Part shown: in pieces, positions 1-11,482 of the stretch | Layout: each line of letters opens with the position of its first letter | How positions within the stretch are numbered: position 1 is the stretch's first letter | Source of the DNA: Arbacia lixula | Taxonomy: Eukaryota > Echinodermata > Echinoidea > Arbacioida > Arbaciidae | NCBI GenBank assembly: GCA_963669155.1 | Contig: OZ022597.1 | Location: 1,953,306 to 2,017,305, forward strand | DNA: 64,000 nt | Direction: 5' to 3' | Program-made: the position numbers and the translations under genes | The notes under the pieces: model-generated | Database searches by the model: none | Seen by the model: only the letters and a program-made list of their open reading frames with translations | What the model was told of the DNA's origin: nothing

Positions 1-1400
1 GGTCGTGCGGGTACGTCAAAGTTTAAAGTCTGCGCGTGCGTCAATACGTTTTTGTGTGCAAATATTGCAAAAAACATGAGTGTCTTCAATCGGCCATAGC
101 TCTTCAGAATGGCCGGTGACCCCCAATTTTCTTTTTAAATTTGGAAAGAATATGAAATGTAGATGTGATTTCATGTGTCATTTTACTGGTAAGTACATCG
201 TGACGTCATCATATCGCCATATAAATCGAAAAGATGAATTTTCATTTATGACGTCATGAACTTTTTACCCGCTTTTACATATCTCAGTAATCCTTGGTCA
301 ATTTTCTCCCAAATTTCACTCTGTTGTAGCTGACACCTTAACCTATAGATAACTTTCATTCATATGTCAATTTGATGATGTCTTCATGGTGTAAATTACA
401 TTATACGCATTGGTGTCATAATCGGATGCATGTACGTGTTATGTCAATGGAAGGGGTATTTATGAAATGACATGACGACCTACTGGGAGCTATATCTCGC
501 TGATGTTTGAATCTGTTACTCTGAAATTTCAGTAAGTTGTAGCTCAGTCTACTAGCTTTCGGAATAGTCGGCTCCACTTTTTTTATCAGATGTCGGGATC
601 ATGGTGAAATTTCAGCTTGAATATCGATTTCTTAATCATTCTAGCCACTGCTGGCGGGCATTACGTGAAAAGTGAATGCGAAGATTTGTGGCTCAATGGG
701 TAAGGCGATGTTTTATGAACGTGCATTTACCAGCCCATGCCAGTGCATGAATTTGCCAATGCAGACCACCTTATACTTGTCCACAAGTATGTCTCGTTTC
801 TCTTTCTCTCCTTTTCTCTCTCCCTCCATTATCCTGCTTATTCCATTCATATACTACATGAGAATCGCAATCATCATCTCTTTCCTTTCGAAGCATCAAC
901 CGACCTTTTATGTTCATTTGCGTCGTAGATCTGGCCTTGTCTGAATATAATTCCCCCTTCCCAATCTGAATCCCCTGGTGAACGTTATCCTTACTTTAAG
1001 TTGGCTTTAAGTTGTTCGTGTCTGTCCGTCTGTTTATTTGAAATTGTTTTTCTTCGTCATTTGCCACTCAAGGGAGATATGGTTTTGTCCAACCATAGTT
1101 TAATTGCTCTCAGATTATCCTAAGGAGGTTTGTTATATTTTCTTGGATATTTATTGTTGCATTATTGATAGTGTTTTGACTTGCAATTCGTCTTTTTATT
1201 TTTGTATGGCCGATCTTCCTCCACGGCGTCGCGTATGTGCATTTCGCCTGTATATATTCGCTGGTCCACAACTGGCCCGGGGTGTAGCTAGCTGGCCAGC
1301 GCTAGATATCATTCGCATTTACTGCGCATATGTGCAATATATATTTCATATATCTCAATCTCGATCCTTCGGTTACAAGCAATAACCAGACAGATTATTT
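1..1400. other. AT-rich intergenic DNA, no gene seen
   Basis: Both strands are rich in stop codons and the open frames here are short and low in complexity. Several phrases with TGACGTCAT cores recur between about 190 and 480, which suggests old repeat sequence. I see no splice-bordered coding segment and no RNA gene. Confidence 0.5.
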
Positions 1401-1422
1401 TCATGAAGCTTTCAGTCATAAC

Positions 1423-1423
<1 letters not shown>

Positions 1424-1469
<46 letters not shown>

Positions 1470-1498
1470 AAAATCTTAACAACTCTGACTTTCCCCTG

Positions 1499-1538
<40 letters not shown>
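1424..1538. repeat. (AT)n then poly-C/(CT)n microsatellites
   Basis: About 45 bp of pure AT repeat is followed, after a short spacer, by a C run and about 30 bp of CT repeat. This is directly visible. The overlapping open frame is only a translation of the repeat. Confidence 0.95.
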
Positions 1539-1548
<10 letters not shown>

Positions 1549-1945
1549 ATTCTTGATACGACAAGGAAGATTAACAATGTGGAATTTTTACGTATTTTTT
1601 TTTATAGAGCTTTTATCAAAAGGCGCTTTGCATTTCCATTTCTCCCAATCCTGCTCCCTCGTACTAAGCATGCTTAGCGAGATACAAATGACCCAAAAAA
1701 AAAATTGCGTAGTGGACACAAGTTATTGAAGCTTTCAGTCGTCGCTTTAATAAAAAGCGACCTACTTTATATTACACTTCTTTCTTCTTTTACATCCCGC
1801 GAAACTCTTTTCTGCATGTCATATGCCCATTTGTTTTGACATCGTTTCCTATAAATGATATTATATCACTACATCAACACGATCAAAACATTAGTCAATC
1901 TGCTTCTTGTCAATATAAATCCGCTTTGCAGATTTTCGTCCTGGA

Positions 1946-1980
1946 TTTTGAGTTGAGTTGAGTTGAGATTTTATTCTAGA
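1946..1980 (-). repeat. Possible LINE 3' tail, (CTCAA)n, minus sense
   Basis: Read on the minus strand, an AATAAAAT-type signal is followed by four CTCAA units. This is the usual form of a truncated non-LTR retrotransposon end in invertebrates. No reverse-transcriptase sequence is attached, so this is only an inferred tail. Confidence 0.35.
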
Positions 1981-2072
1981 TAGTGTATTTGTTTTGCCTT
2001 TGTATCTCTTACCCATTCCTCTCCTCCCAGTATGTCTCTCTATTTTCCCATCTTTCTATCTTTTTCTCCCAG

Positions 2073-2351
2073 CTTGCTAATAATAAGAGAGCGAAGACAG
2101 GAAACACGCCAGAAGGAACAAAAAGGATTTTGAGTAAAGATTTGGCCAGAGAGTTTTACAACACAATCAATATTCTATATGATACATCTACCTCCCCTCT
2201 TTCTCATCCTACTAATACGACTAATCCTCTACCTACGCCTGATTATTATCGACACCAAAACACCTTTCTCTCGATGAAAACATCCTTAAATCTGCTTTCC
2301 TCTATTAACGCCAATCGACTTAGATTTGGTCCTGATTCTATAGATATTTAA
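2073..2351 (+). CDS. Candidate terminal coding exon, unknown protein
   Basis: A strong polypyrimidine tract ending in CCCAG at 2072 is followed by 92 sense codons and a TAA. An AATAAA signal lies at 2538-2543, 187 bases past the stop. The predicted tail is hydrophilic, begins LANNKRAKTG and is rich in Ser, Thr, Pro and Asn later on, with no domain I recognise. The open frame extends upstream only through pyrimidine-rich DNA with a GTG at its edge, so a spliced terminal exon fits better than an intact small gene. It could also be a chance open frame in low-complexity DNA. No partner exon was found. Confidence 0.3.
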   Translation, partial: LANNKRAKTGNTPEGTKRILSKDLAREFYNTINILYDTSTSPLSHPTNTTNPLPTPDYYRHQNTFLSMKTSLNLLSSINANRLRFGPDSIDI

Positions 2352-2537
2352 CGATTAATATGATTAATATATATTCCTCACAACGGCTCACGGAAGCAGG
2401 GAACCCGTTGACGTAAACAGCCAGTCGGCAGTCCCCAGAAAATACGCTTCTTTTATTTTCAGCTCGGTAGTCGCGACCTTCACTTGACCTCTCGAACCGC
2501 GAAAAAGGTCTCCTTTTCAAACTGCTATCTCTCCATT

Positions 2538-2543
2538 AATAAA
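2538..2543 (+). promoter_or_regulatory. AATAAA polyadenylation signal candidate
   Basis: A canonical hexamer lies 187 bases downstream of the stop codon of the candidate exon at 2073-2351. It is the only support for transcript termination there. Confidence 0.3.
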
Positions 2544-2804
2544 CAATATTTTCGTACGCTTTCTTTTGCAACTGTATGTTGGAGGTCGAGATTTACCAAG
2601 TGTGAAAAAATATTTAATTAAAACAGGCAGAAAAATATTGCAAATTCGAGATAAATATGTGGTTCTAATTCAAAAAAGAAAAATGAAAATAAACTCTATA
2701 TTTCAATGTCAATCGCTTCTGATCCCCAAACACTTATAGATCATCTGAAGCAGAATGTATTGTACTTTTTGAAAATACCAGTACTTTTCAACCTCTTCTT
2801 CTAG

Positions 2805-2957
2805 AAGGGTCAGGATCCAGCAAAATATCAACCATGTTCAAATCCAAAATGCGTGATACATGACGAAGTTGTGAACGATCCTAACCAGCCAATCATAGTC
2901 CACGATGATAACGAAATGCCACCGGCGATTCAAGGGTCGTGGACTATGATTGCCTGA
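2805..2957 (+). CDS. Candidate short terminal exon with Cys pair
   Basis: A pyrimidine tract ending in TTCTTCTAG at 2804 is followed by 50 sense codons and a TGA. The frame begins KGQDPAKYQPC and has a C-x4-C pair. An in-frame TAG forms the acceptor itself, so it can only be read as a spliced exon. A segment of it (2876-2905) returns as an inverted copy at 2937-2966, so the last codons derive from that copy. Not a known family to me; it may be a chance open frame. Confidence 0.22.
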   Translation, partial: KGQDPAKYQPCSNPKCVIHDEVVNDPNQPIIVHDDNEMPPAIQGSWTMIA

Positions 2958-2967
2958 TTAGGATCGC

Positions 2968-3134
2968 ACCTTTCTCTCCCTTCTCTCTTTATATAACTTA
3001 TGTATCGGCCAATCCGATCAAGGCTTATATTTGTCCAAAGGGTTTCATTTGCTTTCCATTCTAAAAGCAATCTCTCGCGATTGACCATTGATGAGACAAT
3101 GTCTTTCCTCTTAAAGATGAGTTCACACGAAAAA
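2968..3134. repeat. 165-bp direct repeat, copy 1
   Basis: This segment runs from TCCCTTCTCTC to TTCACACGAAAA and is repeated with few changes at 4204-4367. Both copies start next to pyrimidine-rich DNA. The matching minus-strand open frames in the two copies are a consequence of the duplication. Confidence 0.85.
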
Positions 3135-3947
3135 AAATGAAAATATTTATAAAGAAACATATAATCTTAATCCGTGTCTAAAAATCCTGATCAGTATCCT
3201 TACAGAAGACCCTAGCAAAAGATCTCGCGAGCATGTCGAATTCCTTCATAATCTAGGTGCAGCAAAATCTGCACGTGAAATTTCACGAGACGAAAAATAA
3301 AACGCTCACGATTTCTATAGAATGAGCGAGCGCTGCCGATTGACTGTAAACCAAAGCACGAGATACAGGTAGCAAGAACGGGCATTAAACACAACAATTG
3401 CCGCAACCATGACAATACTTTTTGCCGAGGTCTTAGAAAACACCATCACACTTCAAAAAGTCTAACTCATTGAATTTCTTATAAGATTGCAGGTGAATAA
3501 CCGCTGTAAGCACATTAAGTCTCAGATATTTCGTCTAGCATGTCTCATAAATACTATTCGCTATGGATCGGATAACGTTCCAACCTCGTCCACAATGAAA
3601 CCATAGCGGAATAGCCTAACTTATTTACAAGATTTCAGGTGATTTTACATTTCCAGTTTCCTCATCAAATATTTCCTCTCGAGTGAATATTATTTCATAT
3701 TGATTGGAGAACTTTCCCCATGCATGCCCAATATATTAGACAATTTACCAGCTGATTGTCATGCATGAGTTCAAATTATAAGGTGATTAACTATTAATCC
3801 GCCACTGGTGCATTTTTGGACAAAAGCAAGTAATACAAACAAAATACAAAATGGAGCAAATGTATTTGACGCACAACGAATTAAGCAGATTATCTCCCCC
3901 CGGTCGTTGATAATAAAGTCCGGATAAGGCTGATACTCTATGAGAAC

Positions 3948-3950
<3 letters not shown>
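3135..3950. other. Intergenic, nothing recognised
   Basis: AT-rich DNA with scattered stops in all frames and no clear repeats. Confidence 0.4.
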
Positions 3951-3981
<31 letters not shown>

Positions 3982-4203
3982 ATCTCTCTCTCTCCCTCAC
4001 TCTCCCTCTTTCCTCCCTCTATCTCTATCTCCCTCCCTGTGTCTCTATTTCTCTAAGTTTCTCATCTCTCTCTCTCTCTCTCTCTTTATCTCTCTCTCTC
4101 CCTCACTCTCCCTCTCTCCTCCCTCTATCTCTCTCTCCCTCTCTGTGTCTCTATTTCTCTAAGTTTCTCATCTCTCTCTCTCTCTCTCTGTCTCCATCTC
4201 TCT
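3951..4203. repeat. (CT)n satellite with internal ~112-bp duplication
   Basis: CT-rich DNA in which a segment passing from pure CT through CCCTCACTCTCCCTC to TTTCTCTAAGTTTCTCAT occurs twice in tandem, at about 3951-4064 and 4065-4171. Confidence 0.85.
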
Positions 4204-4367
4204 AGTCTCTCCCTTCTCTCTTTATATAACTTATGTATCCGCCAAGTCCGATCAAGGCTTATATTTGTCCAGTGGGTTTCATTTGTTTTCCATTCTAAAA
4301 GCAATCTCTCGCGATTGACCACTGATGAGACAACGTCTTTCCTCTTAAAGTTGAGTTCACACGAAAA
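4204..4367. repeat. 165-bp direct repeat, copy 2
   Basis: Second copy of the 2968-3134 segment in the same orientation, about 1.24 kb away. It abuts the CT satellite directly. Confidence 0.85.
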
Positions 4368-5360
4368 CGGTTTCCCGTTGCCGTTCGTCACGTGCCGTCA
4401 GACGATAATATTTTCCCGCGGCGGCAAAAACAATACAATCTATACACGTAGCAATTCATAAATCACAAAACGCCAGCAGAGGCACCAGGTGACGAGTCCC
4501 ATCGATATCATTGTTCAATTATTGTTATTAGTGACAGGGTCAAACCGCTTTAACTGGAAACGTACCACTTGAGTTGAATGCATACCGTGCGCATAGACCG
4601 ACCGTTAGTTCATTTCATTTCGTTTATTTTACACAGGCACCATACATATAGCGATACAATTCAAATAAATATCGTTAACGTAGTTAGCATGACCTTTTCG
4701 GCAGCTCTTTTTTGTTTTTGATTAGTACTCCTATTGTGTCGATCGATGATGCGTGGGAACACATCTTCAACGTCATGGTTTTATTCATGTTCACACGCTA
4801 TCCTCCATTTAATCGCAGTTACTATGAAAATATAATCTTGCTTGTGTTGTGAGGGGGGGGGGGGTAGTGTAAACGGTATCGGATGGGCAGAACGTTGTGT
4901 CACCTGATTACAAACTACAACACAAAATATCTGCTGAGATATCTAAAATATTTTGTGCAAAGCAAAATGAATAATAAGGCTACCGATTGAATGTTTCTTC
5001 ATAGGAGTAATCTCCTCATGCCGTGTATTCTATAGTATGTGTAAGTTGGGTTTGAGGTAACATTCCTACCTGTTTATTTTTCTGATTTGTGCAATTTTAT
5101 TCACATATATTTTCCATGAGGGTTTCATTCCCTTTAAAGCCCTCGGGCGCATCTTTGCCAGACGGGACCCATATGGGCAGCCGTGGCTTGCAATGTTATT
5201 GCACCATGTCCGTGACGTCGGGCCGTGAATTGAAGGGACGTATAACAGTTATTGGAGAAGTTATTGGACAACATCGAGAAAATTAATCTGCGGCGGTTCC
5301 GCACGATCATGCCACATTACATCAACCTGCTTTGGGTGAGGAGAGATACGGGGATAGAGA
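4368..5360. other. Intergenic, nothing recognised
   Basis: AT-rich DNA with a short poly-G run near 4853-4864. The open frame at 5089-5286 has no exon-like borders and no recognisable protein. Confidence 0.4.
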
Positions 5361-5468
5361 GAAGGGGTGAGAGGGGAGAGAGAGAGAGATGGAGAGAGAG
5401 AGAGAGAGTGAGAGAGAGGGAGAGAGAGAGAGAGGGGGAGAGAGAGGGGGAGAGAGGAGAGAGAGATG

Positions 5469-5513
<45 letters not shown>

Positions 5514-5567
5514 AGAGAGAAAGAGAGAGGGGGAGAGAGAGAGAGAGAGAGGGGGAGAGATAGAGGG

Positions 5568-5609
<42 letters not shown>

Positions 5610-5612
5610 AGT
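5361..5612. repeat. (GA)n microsatellite block
   Basis: About 250 bp of imperfect GA repeat with G interruptions. The Arg/Glu and Leu/Ser open frames on both strands are translations of this repeat. Confidence 0.95.
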
Positions 5613-5793
5613 TGAAATAGAGACGACAACATAGTGAAAAAACTAAATAGAGAGGCGCTATCAAGAGAGAAGTGAGAAGGAAAGAAAGAAAGAAAGAGGA
5701 GGGGTAGGTGCAACGCTTAATAACGAGATAGAAATGAGTGGACAGAAACGAGAGGGAAAAGTAGGAAAGAAATAGAGGATAGTGTATGTACAT

Positions 5794-5832
<39 letters not shown>
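5794..5832. repeat. (GT)n microsatellite
   Basis: A run of about 19 GT units. Confidence 0.95.
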
Positions 5833-5836
<4 letters not shown>

Positions 5837-6530
5837 AGATAGAGATAAAGAGCGTGGGTGGGTGGGTGTAAGTGTAAGGTGGTGGAATGAGAGATAAAGA
5901 GATCATTAGACATGTTAGACAAGTTGAAAAGGATGGGTTGGGCAAGAAAGAAAGAAAGATGACTCTCACCCTCTTCCGGCTTCCTGTGTATCTTGTCATC
6001 ATTGGGGGCATATTTCTCATTCATCTCAGCTTCTTTCCAAAAGCAAATCGAACAATAGTAGACGACTTATCCACAAAATTGCTTCCAATGCTACTTTGCT
6101 CTTTTCCCAATGACTTTGTTCCACTCTCACACAACATGTGAAAAGTCAACATTGCTTTCGTGATCATTTCCAGGCTTATATTAGGTTCAAGTCATATTGC
6201 ATGAAGCAATGGGAAAATCTCAGGTAACAATCAAATTTTGTTGTTAACTGTTAGTTATGAACGGTTTACAAGGTGAATCAGGAATTTAATTAAAGGAGTA
6301 AAAAAAAAAGCTTCCTCCGCCAATCGCGTCAACATGGTCAATGTGTGTATCTGATGGTAACCATGGGAACCGCTTAGCGTTTAATGAGTCAGTATCAAGT
6401 AATTGTACATAGTATAATGATATAATATTGTATTACAGATGGTCATAATGTGGTGTAGCCTACTCAAATAGCGAGCAAACAGTACGCGCTAGCTCATGTA
6501 TTTTCGATTATTTATTTCATTTTTTTAAAA

Positions 6531-7008
6531 TCCCGGTCCCACTGGCTGATGGACACAAAACATATGCATAAAGGACACAGCGGACGAACACAATTTTAGG
6601 GGTGATTCCATCCGTTTTCATCCGCTCAAGAAATGGACGAAATTGGACATCCTCTTTGCACCTGTAAGTGCAATGGGACCAGGCCTTTAGAACGGATAGA
6701 ACGGATTAATTTCTCGCCTTACGATGTAAATCCGCGACAAATACGAGCAACAAACGTTGTATATCCGTTATCACCCGTTAAACGTAAGCTGGATCCTCTT
6801 TGCATCTGTTCGATCTGTTCTAAAAGTTTTGTGCAGCTCAAAACTTTTTGCGCGGATGGATTTACAGTGGACGGATGCTCGATGGATAGAGCATATGAAA
6901 CACGCATGCAATGAGTACACAACGGATGCATAGCGTTTTCCAACGGATGGCAATTTTTTTTTACATTTTACATCCTCTTTTCATCCGTAAGTGCTGTTGG
7001 ACAGGGCC
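6531..7008. mobile_element. Probable non-autonomous element(s), GGTCCCA-type ends
   Basis: The left end near 6535 reads GGTCCCACTGGC. Related inverted ends occur near 6675 (GTGCAATGGGACC) and near 6990 (TGCTGTTGGACAGGGCC). Between them the motifs ACGGAT and ATCCGT recur in both orientations. This looks like one element inserted in or next to a relative, with no coding capacity. Confidence 0.4.
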
Positions 7009-7784
7009 TTAACCCTAATACTCCCGGGGTATTTCAAAGCTTGTTATGACGGGGGGTGGGGGGGGGGCATTATGGCCCCCCCCCCCCCCTGAGATCTCAG
7101 CCATGGGTCGCCCGATTGCCTCAAAATTTTGCACAAGGGTAAAGAATTATGTAATGTAGAAATTTGTATAGCTAAATTTACGAAAGTCCTTTTATTTTTT
7201 TTAACTAATTAATTTATGCTAATTTATGCGAGAAATCATAAATTTTGGTATTTCTCACTAAATAAAGCCTCAGGAATAGCAATTTTTGGTACAAATGTCT
7301 TTCATAACTCCCTCATCAATTCTTAAAAGAAAAAGATAGGTTTAGGTAATTATTTCTTATGTATTTTATTGTTTTTCAACTTTCTTATGTATTTCTTTGT
7401 TTTTAGTCAAGCGTCTTTTGCTATTTGACAAAATTACAACCACATTTCATTTTATATTGCTCAAAAATATTTGAAACAATAATAACACTTATTAGAAAAG
7501 TATTTACATAAATTGGAAAAGCTCCTGATTTTATCCATAGGGTTATACACAGTCATATAGAGAAATAGCAAAATTTCAGTGACATGTGTTCGGTAAACGT
7601 AATCTGACACCCGCACGGTAGGTCCGATCGCCATAAATTTGGTATCAAAATGTGCGGGAAGGATTAGAGAAAAAAGTCAAGAAATTTCGTTTCGAAATAT
7701 TGAGGCGTTAGGAAGTACCGACAAAACTTCGACAGGGGGGGGGGGCCATTATGCCCCCCCCCCCCCGGGAGTATTAGGGTTAAG
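7009..7784. mobile_element. ~776-bp element, TIR with CCCTAATACTCCCGGG
   Basis: The ends are inverted: TTAACCCTAATACTCC at the left and GGAGTATTAGGGTTAA at the right. Just inside each end is a G/C homopolymer block around the motif CATTATGGCCCC (near 7050-7090) or GGCCATTATGCCCC (near 7736-7766). The interior is AT-rich and non-coding. Confidence 0.75.
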
Positions 7785-8344
7785 GTAGAAAGTAGCTCTT
7801 GAAGGGGGTGGGGGAGGAGCATAATTAGAACTGCTCCTGCCTCGTGATTGTTACCAATCTAGAGTACCCCTTTTCACGCTGGTGAGATGTATAGCCGGGT
7901 ACACCCGGGGAATCTCTCTGCGTGAAAGGGAACTCGGTTGGGACACCAGCGGAACCTCCGGTTAAATTAAAAAAAAATACCCTAGACTCGTCCCGGGTAA
8001 ACACTGTTGAACTCCCAAGTGTTCACAAGGGAAAGTCTAGCGTGAAAGACCATCTCGATGAATCAACGGGTGAAATTTTATTCACGTAGTTCAAATAATA
8101 CTTTACTAATGGTATCCCCAAAGCTTTCCCGAGGTTCACTACTTTCAGCCATGGACCTATCATGGATGGACTGTGCTCGGATAGACTTCCTTTGATCTAT
8201 GATGACCGCCGCCTCATAAAAAAAATCAAGACATTCAGGTGATTCAAACAATACGCTGTATTTCTAATTAGGCAGTGCCTTCCTCTGAATAGCAAAAGAA
8301 AATCTGGTTCGAGAAATATGTCAACCGTTCAGCCTTAGCTTGGA
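7785..8344. other. Intergenic, nothing recognised
   Basis: No coding segment or clear repeat seen apart from ordinary AT-rich DNA. Confidence 0.4.
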
Positions 8345-8800
8345 CAGGGAGGTGTTACGAAGGAGTAGAAACTCGAGCATAATATATTCAAACATCTGTA
8401 TGGGTTCTAAAGCGTGCTCATGAATGCCAAAAGCATTCCATAATCATGACAATGCTTTGATGTTCCATGTGCCGTGCCGACATTTAGCTGATGTCAACTT
8501 GAAAAGAAATTTCTTTAATTTCCCATTTGTCTGTAGACGTTTTGTTTTTGACAAATTTGTTTGCAAACTTTAAGGAAGTTAACGGCAGATAATGACAGAT
8601 CCTTTACTCTGCTTTTGTTTCGAAAAGTATTGAGGAATCATTAAAAATCGGACATAAAAGCTATTTGTATTACTTACAAAATTGACCAATTTCTTCACTT
8701 TCCGACAACTTGTGCATTTGGGGAATTCAACCACTCTCAAAATGATATATTAAGCTGTGTATTATCATTAACGGCGTTTGTGTGTGTTTGCGTGAAACAG
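8345..8800 (+). mobile_element. CAGGGATG-family transposon, left part only
   Basis: It starts CAGGGAGGTGTTACGAAGG and matches the left and central part of the copy at 28603-29328 very closely. Similarity stops near 8800, where that copy continues towards its right end. It is therefore a truncated or rearranged copy. Confidence 0.75.
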
Positions 8801-10220
8801 TAATAAATAAACGATTATTTTACAAGATATTTGACAGAAAATGTGATTGCCTAATGTGCGATTTGGAGGTATTTCTCTGACATGCTTTCGACAATATTCT
8901 CGATGATATAAAAAAAAAAAACCCGAAGCAACAACATGAACAATATAGTCTGAAATTCAGAGATTCATATCATTATACGATTTTCTACTACTGCACATAC
9001 ACTTCTTCATAAAGTGGTTCTGAAGTCTTCTGCGCATTGCTCCGAATGCATCCAAAATCTGTCATGCTTGTTTGGCGATCAAAGAGCCAAACGTGTAAAA
9101 TATTCCATTGTGATATCAATGCACGTGACTGTTGTAGGAATAAATTACACTTCGTGCTGACTACATTCCTTACACCTCCTTAGTCCAAGTAGCAACAACT
9201 AATAGATTCAGAGTGCGTTCCATCAATTCAAACTGAATTACGAAATACAGGTGGATGTAGTAACGCGTCACCAGGCAGTTAAGGGGAAAGTTGTGAATAC
9301 ATTACAAAAATGGATTATTCAACATGTTCAAAGGGGTGGCGTACTCCAGCGTCAAAGGAATTTTTCCCGGTGATTACCTATTTGTTTCACCGGTGAATAG
9401 ACTGGTTTACTAACATTTTCCAATTTTATGCACACCAGTTTAACAAAGGTTGCCTCCGACAACCAGAAAACTTGCCCGAGGCTTGCCCGAAATTGCAACA
9501 ACTAATGTATGCAAAGTGAATTCCAAGTACTGAAATACCATTGTTAGGTACAGGTTAATGGAATAACTCGTTACTAGACCCTGAGGGAAGAAACATTCAT
9601 AAATTTGACTACATTTGTAAGTCGGTCTAATCACCGGTGGTTCAGCAGGGGAAGTAGCCTGAAGGGGATATAATCCATTTCGTAATTGCAATTTGCGCAT
9701 GAGCAGATTATTGCATTTAGTAAATGACCTCAGGTCAATTCCCAAACTCACAGAGTAAAATGGGAATTCATTAGATAGTCGACCACATATGGCAACAGCT
9801 ATTCAGCTCTGAGAAGGTAGTGAAAGAACATCCATCATGACGTGCATCTGCTTCTATTGTTGTTCCGCGCACATTGTAAAATGTCTTTACATTCACCATC
9901 CGACACAGTTTCATGAAACAATCCCAGTCAGCAGTCTAGTAGTATTTATTCAGTGAATTGTCCGACCATGGTGTAATTACGAAATGGTCTATTGTCATGA
10001 CTGTGCCGTTGCCTGTGAGACATGTTACCATAGTGACTGGCGGCTGCTTTTAACAATACGATACATACGCACCCATGACACGCCCACCTGAGTGTTAGAA
10101 CAGAACCTGCAGATCATGCGTCATTTCAATCAATTGCATCGATTATTATGTGGACAAACTCAATATACCGCAGTTATTCCGAGAACAAAATCAATTACAT
10201 TGAATCGATAATGATGTTTT
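8801..10220. other. Intergenic, with a fragment of the 17.4-kb repeat
   Basis: Around 9277-9306 a GGGGAAAGTTGTGAATAC phrase matches the inverted-repeat element family at 17377-17937 and 42843-43080. Nothing else was recognised. Confidence 0.4.
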
Positions 10221-10601
10221 ATGTTGTATTTTTTGGAGTCCCATAAAGTAAACCTAGGTTTAGTACACTGTTTGCGTTTAACCTGTGTGCAGAATACGGT
10301 ACAATGTGGTTACAGCAGGGATGTTTACGTTACATGGAGTATCATTAGCTCTTTAATTAATACAAATTCATTATATTCTCCTTCTAGTCACAAAAGAATG
10401 CTTTACATTCTCTTTAGCTTTAGTCTCTTTGATCTCATTTGTTTAATACCGCCGATTCTTTGGATGTTTTGCCTGGATTTGACGTATAAACAAAATATAA
10501 TGCGCGGAGGAATTTTGGGAAATATCCTCATCCCATATAATTATGCTTGCGCAGTGATATGTAATACCTTGCATAAAGATTTAATCGAGGAATATAGTTA
10601 A
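10221..10601 (+). CDS. 126-aa hydrophobic ORF, GPCR-like C-terminal fragment (uncertain)
   Basis: A true ATG opens a 126-codon frame. Residues about 70-92 form a hydrophobic segment containing LICLIPPILWM, and about 98-113 a second ending in NYACAVICN, followed by a helix-8-like HKDLIEEYS end. The order of two membrane segments, the Pro residues and the basic/acidic tail recall TM6-TM7-helix 8 of rhodopsin-like receptors, but the NPxxY motif is not intact. A run of 18 A starts 10 bases past the stop. A retroposed or degraded receptor fragment would fit, as would a chance open frame in AT-rich DNA. Confidence 0.22.
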   Translation: MLYFLESHKVNLGLVHCLRLTCVQNTVQCGYSRDVYVTWSIISSLINTNSLYSPSSHKRMLYILFSFSLFDLICLIPPILWMFCLDLTYKQNIMRGGILGNILIPYNYACAVICNTLHKDLIEEYS

Positions 10602-11482
10602 AATAAGGTAAAAAAAAAAAAAAAAAAAGAGAAAAGGCTCTTCACTCGATATCAAGTTGCAGCAACAGTCTCAATTTCGCACTGTTCCGCTTGATAGTCT
10701 ACATATAAAATAGCAGCAAACGTTACTTTAAGATATTTACCTTTCAGACAAGTAAGATGCAAAACGTGCACGGCCGCGCCCAAGCTAGTATTGTCATCTC
10801 GAAAAGTGTCACATTTCGTGTTCGCTTGTCCTCATCAACTACATAACAAGTACATCGACATAAAATAAAGAGTTCCTCAGCGAAAGCTGAAATGTATGCA
10901 TGCTTAGCAATATGTGTGATATATCACCCTCTATTGTAAAATCCAGATGGACATGGCGCAATCGCGTGTGTATTAATATTGTTAAGAGCAGCTGCCAGTA
11001 ATGAATATTAAGTGGCCGATTCAAACCTTGTTCAAAGTGATAGATATCCATTTTTTCAAACATCCTTGATTACAGTAATCTAAAACACTCTATTCACGGG
11101 GAAGAAATGTGACAATAACGGGACTGTAACGGGACAACCACGGCACATTATTACGTGGAAAAAACCGCGACGTAATAATCCCCCATAGCCTAATTATACT
11201 AGCCTATTAATTATATGAAATTACCGGAATGCTTCATACGCATTGGGGTGTAGAACATTGCAGTGCCTACGTTAAGGTATTGATTATGATTTTGGCGAGA
11301 CGGAGTTCAGGGTCGGCTGTAAATAAAGAAACATCTGGCCCAGTTCTCACGCCAGAATGTTACCAGTGGTGCAACGAAATAAGCCATACTCCTAATGTTG
11401 TCACAACTTTCCCCATAAGTTGCAAAGTAAAGGTGATGTTGATGATGATGATGATGATAATAATAATAATATACCATTTATA
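10602..11482. other. Intergenic; poly(A) run then AT-rich DNA
   Basis: An A run at about 10612-10629 opens the stretch. No genes seen. Confidence 0.4.

Noticed and set aside
688..760. GTGGCTCAATGGGTAAGGC, resembling a tRNA A box
   Set aside because: No matching B box (GGTTCGAATCC type) and no cloverleaf could be drawn downstream.
5252..6024. Long Arg/Glu and Ser/Leu open frames on both strands
   Set aside because: They are translations of GA and GT microsatellites. The same applies to the frames at 13.2, 27.0, 33.9, 34.9, 44.4, 55.6 and 61.2 kb.
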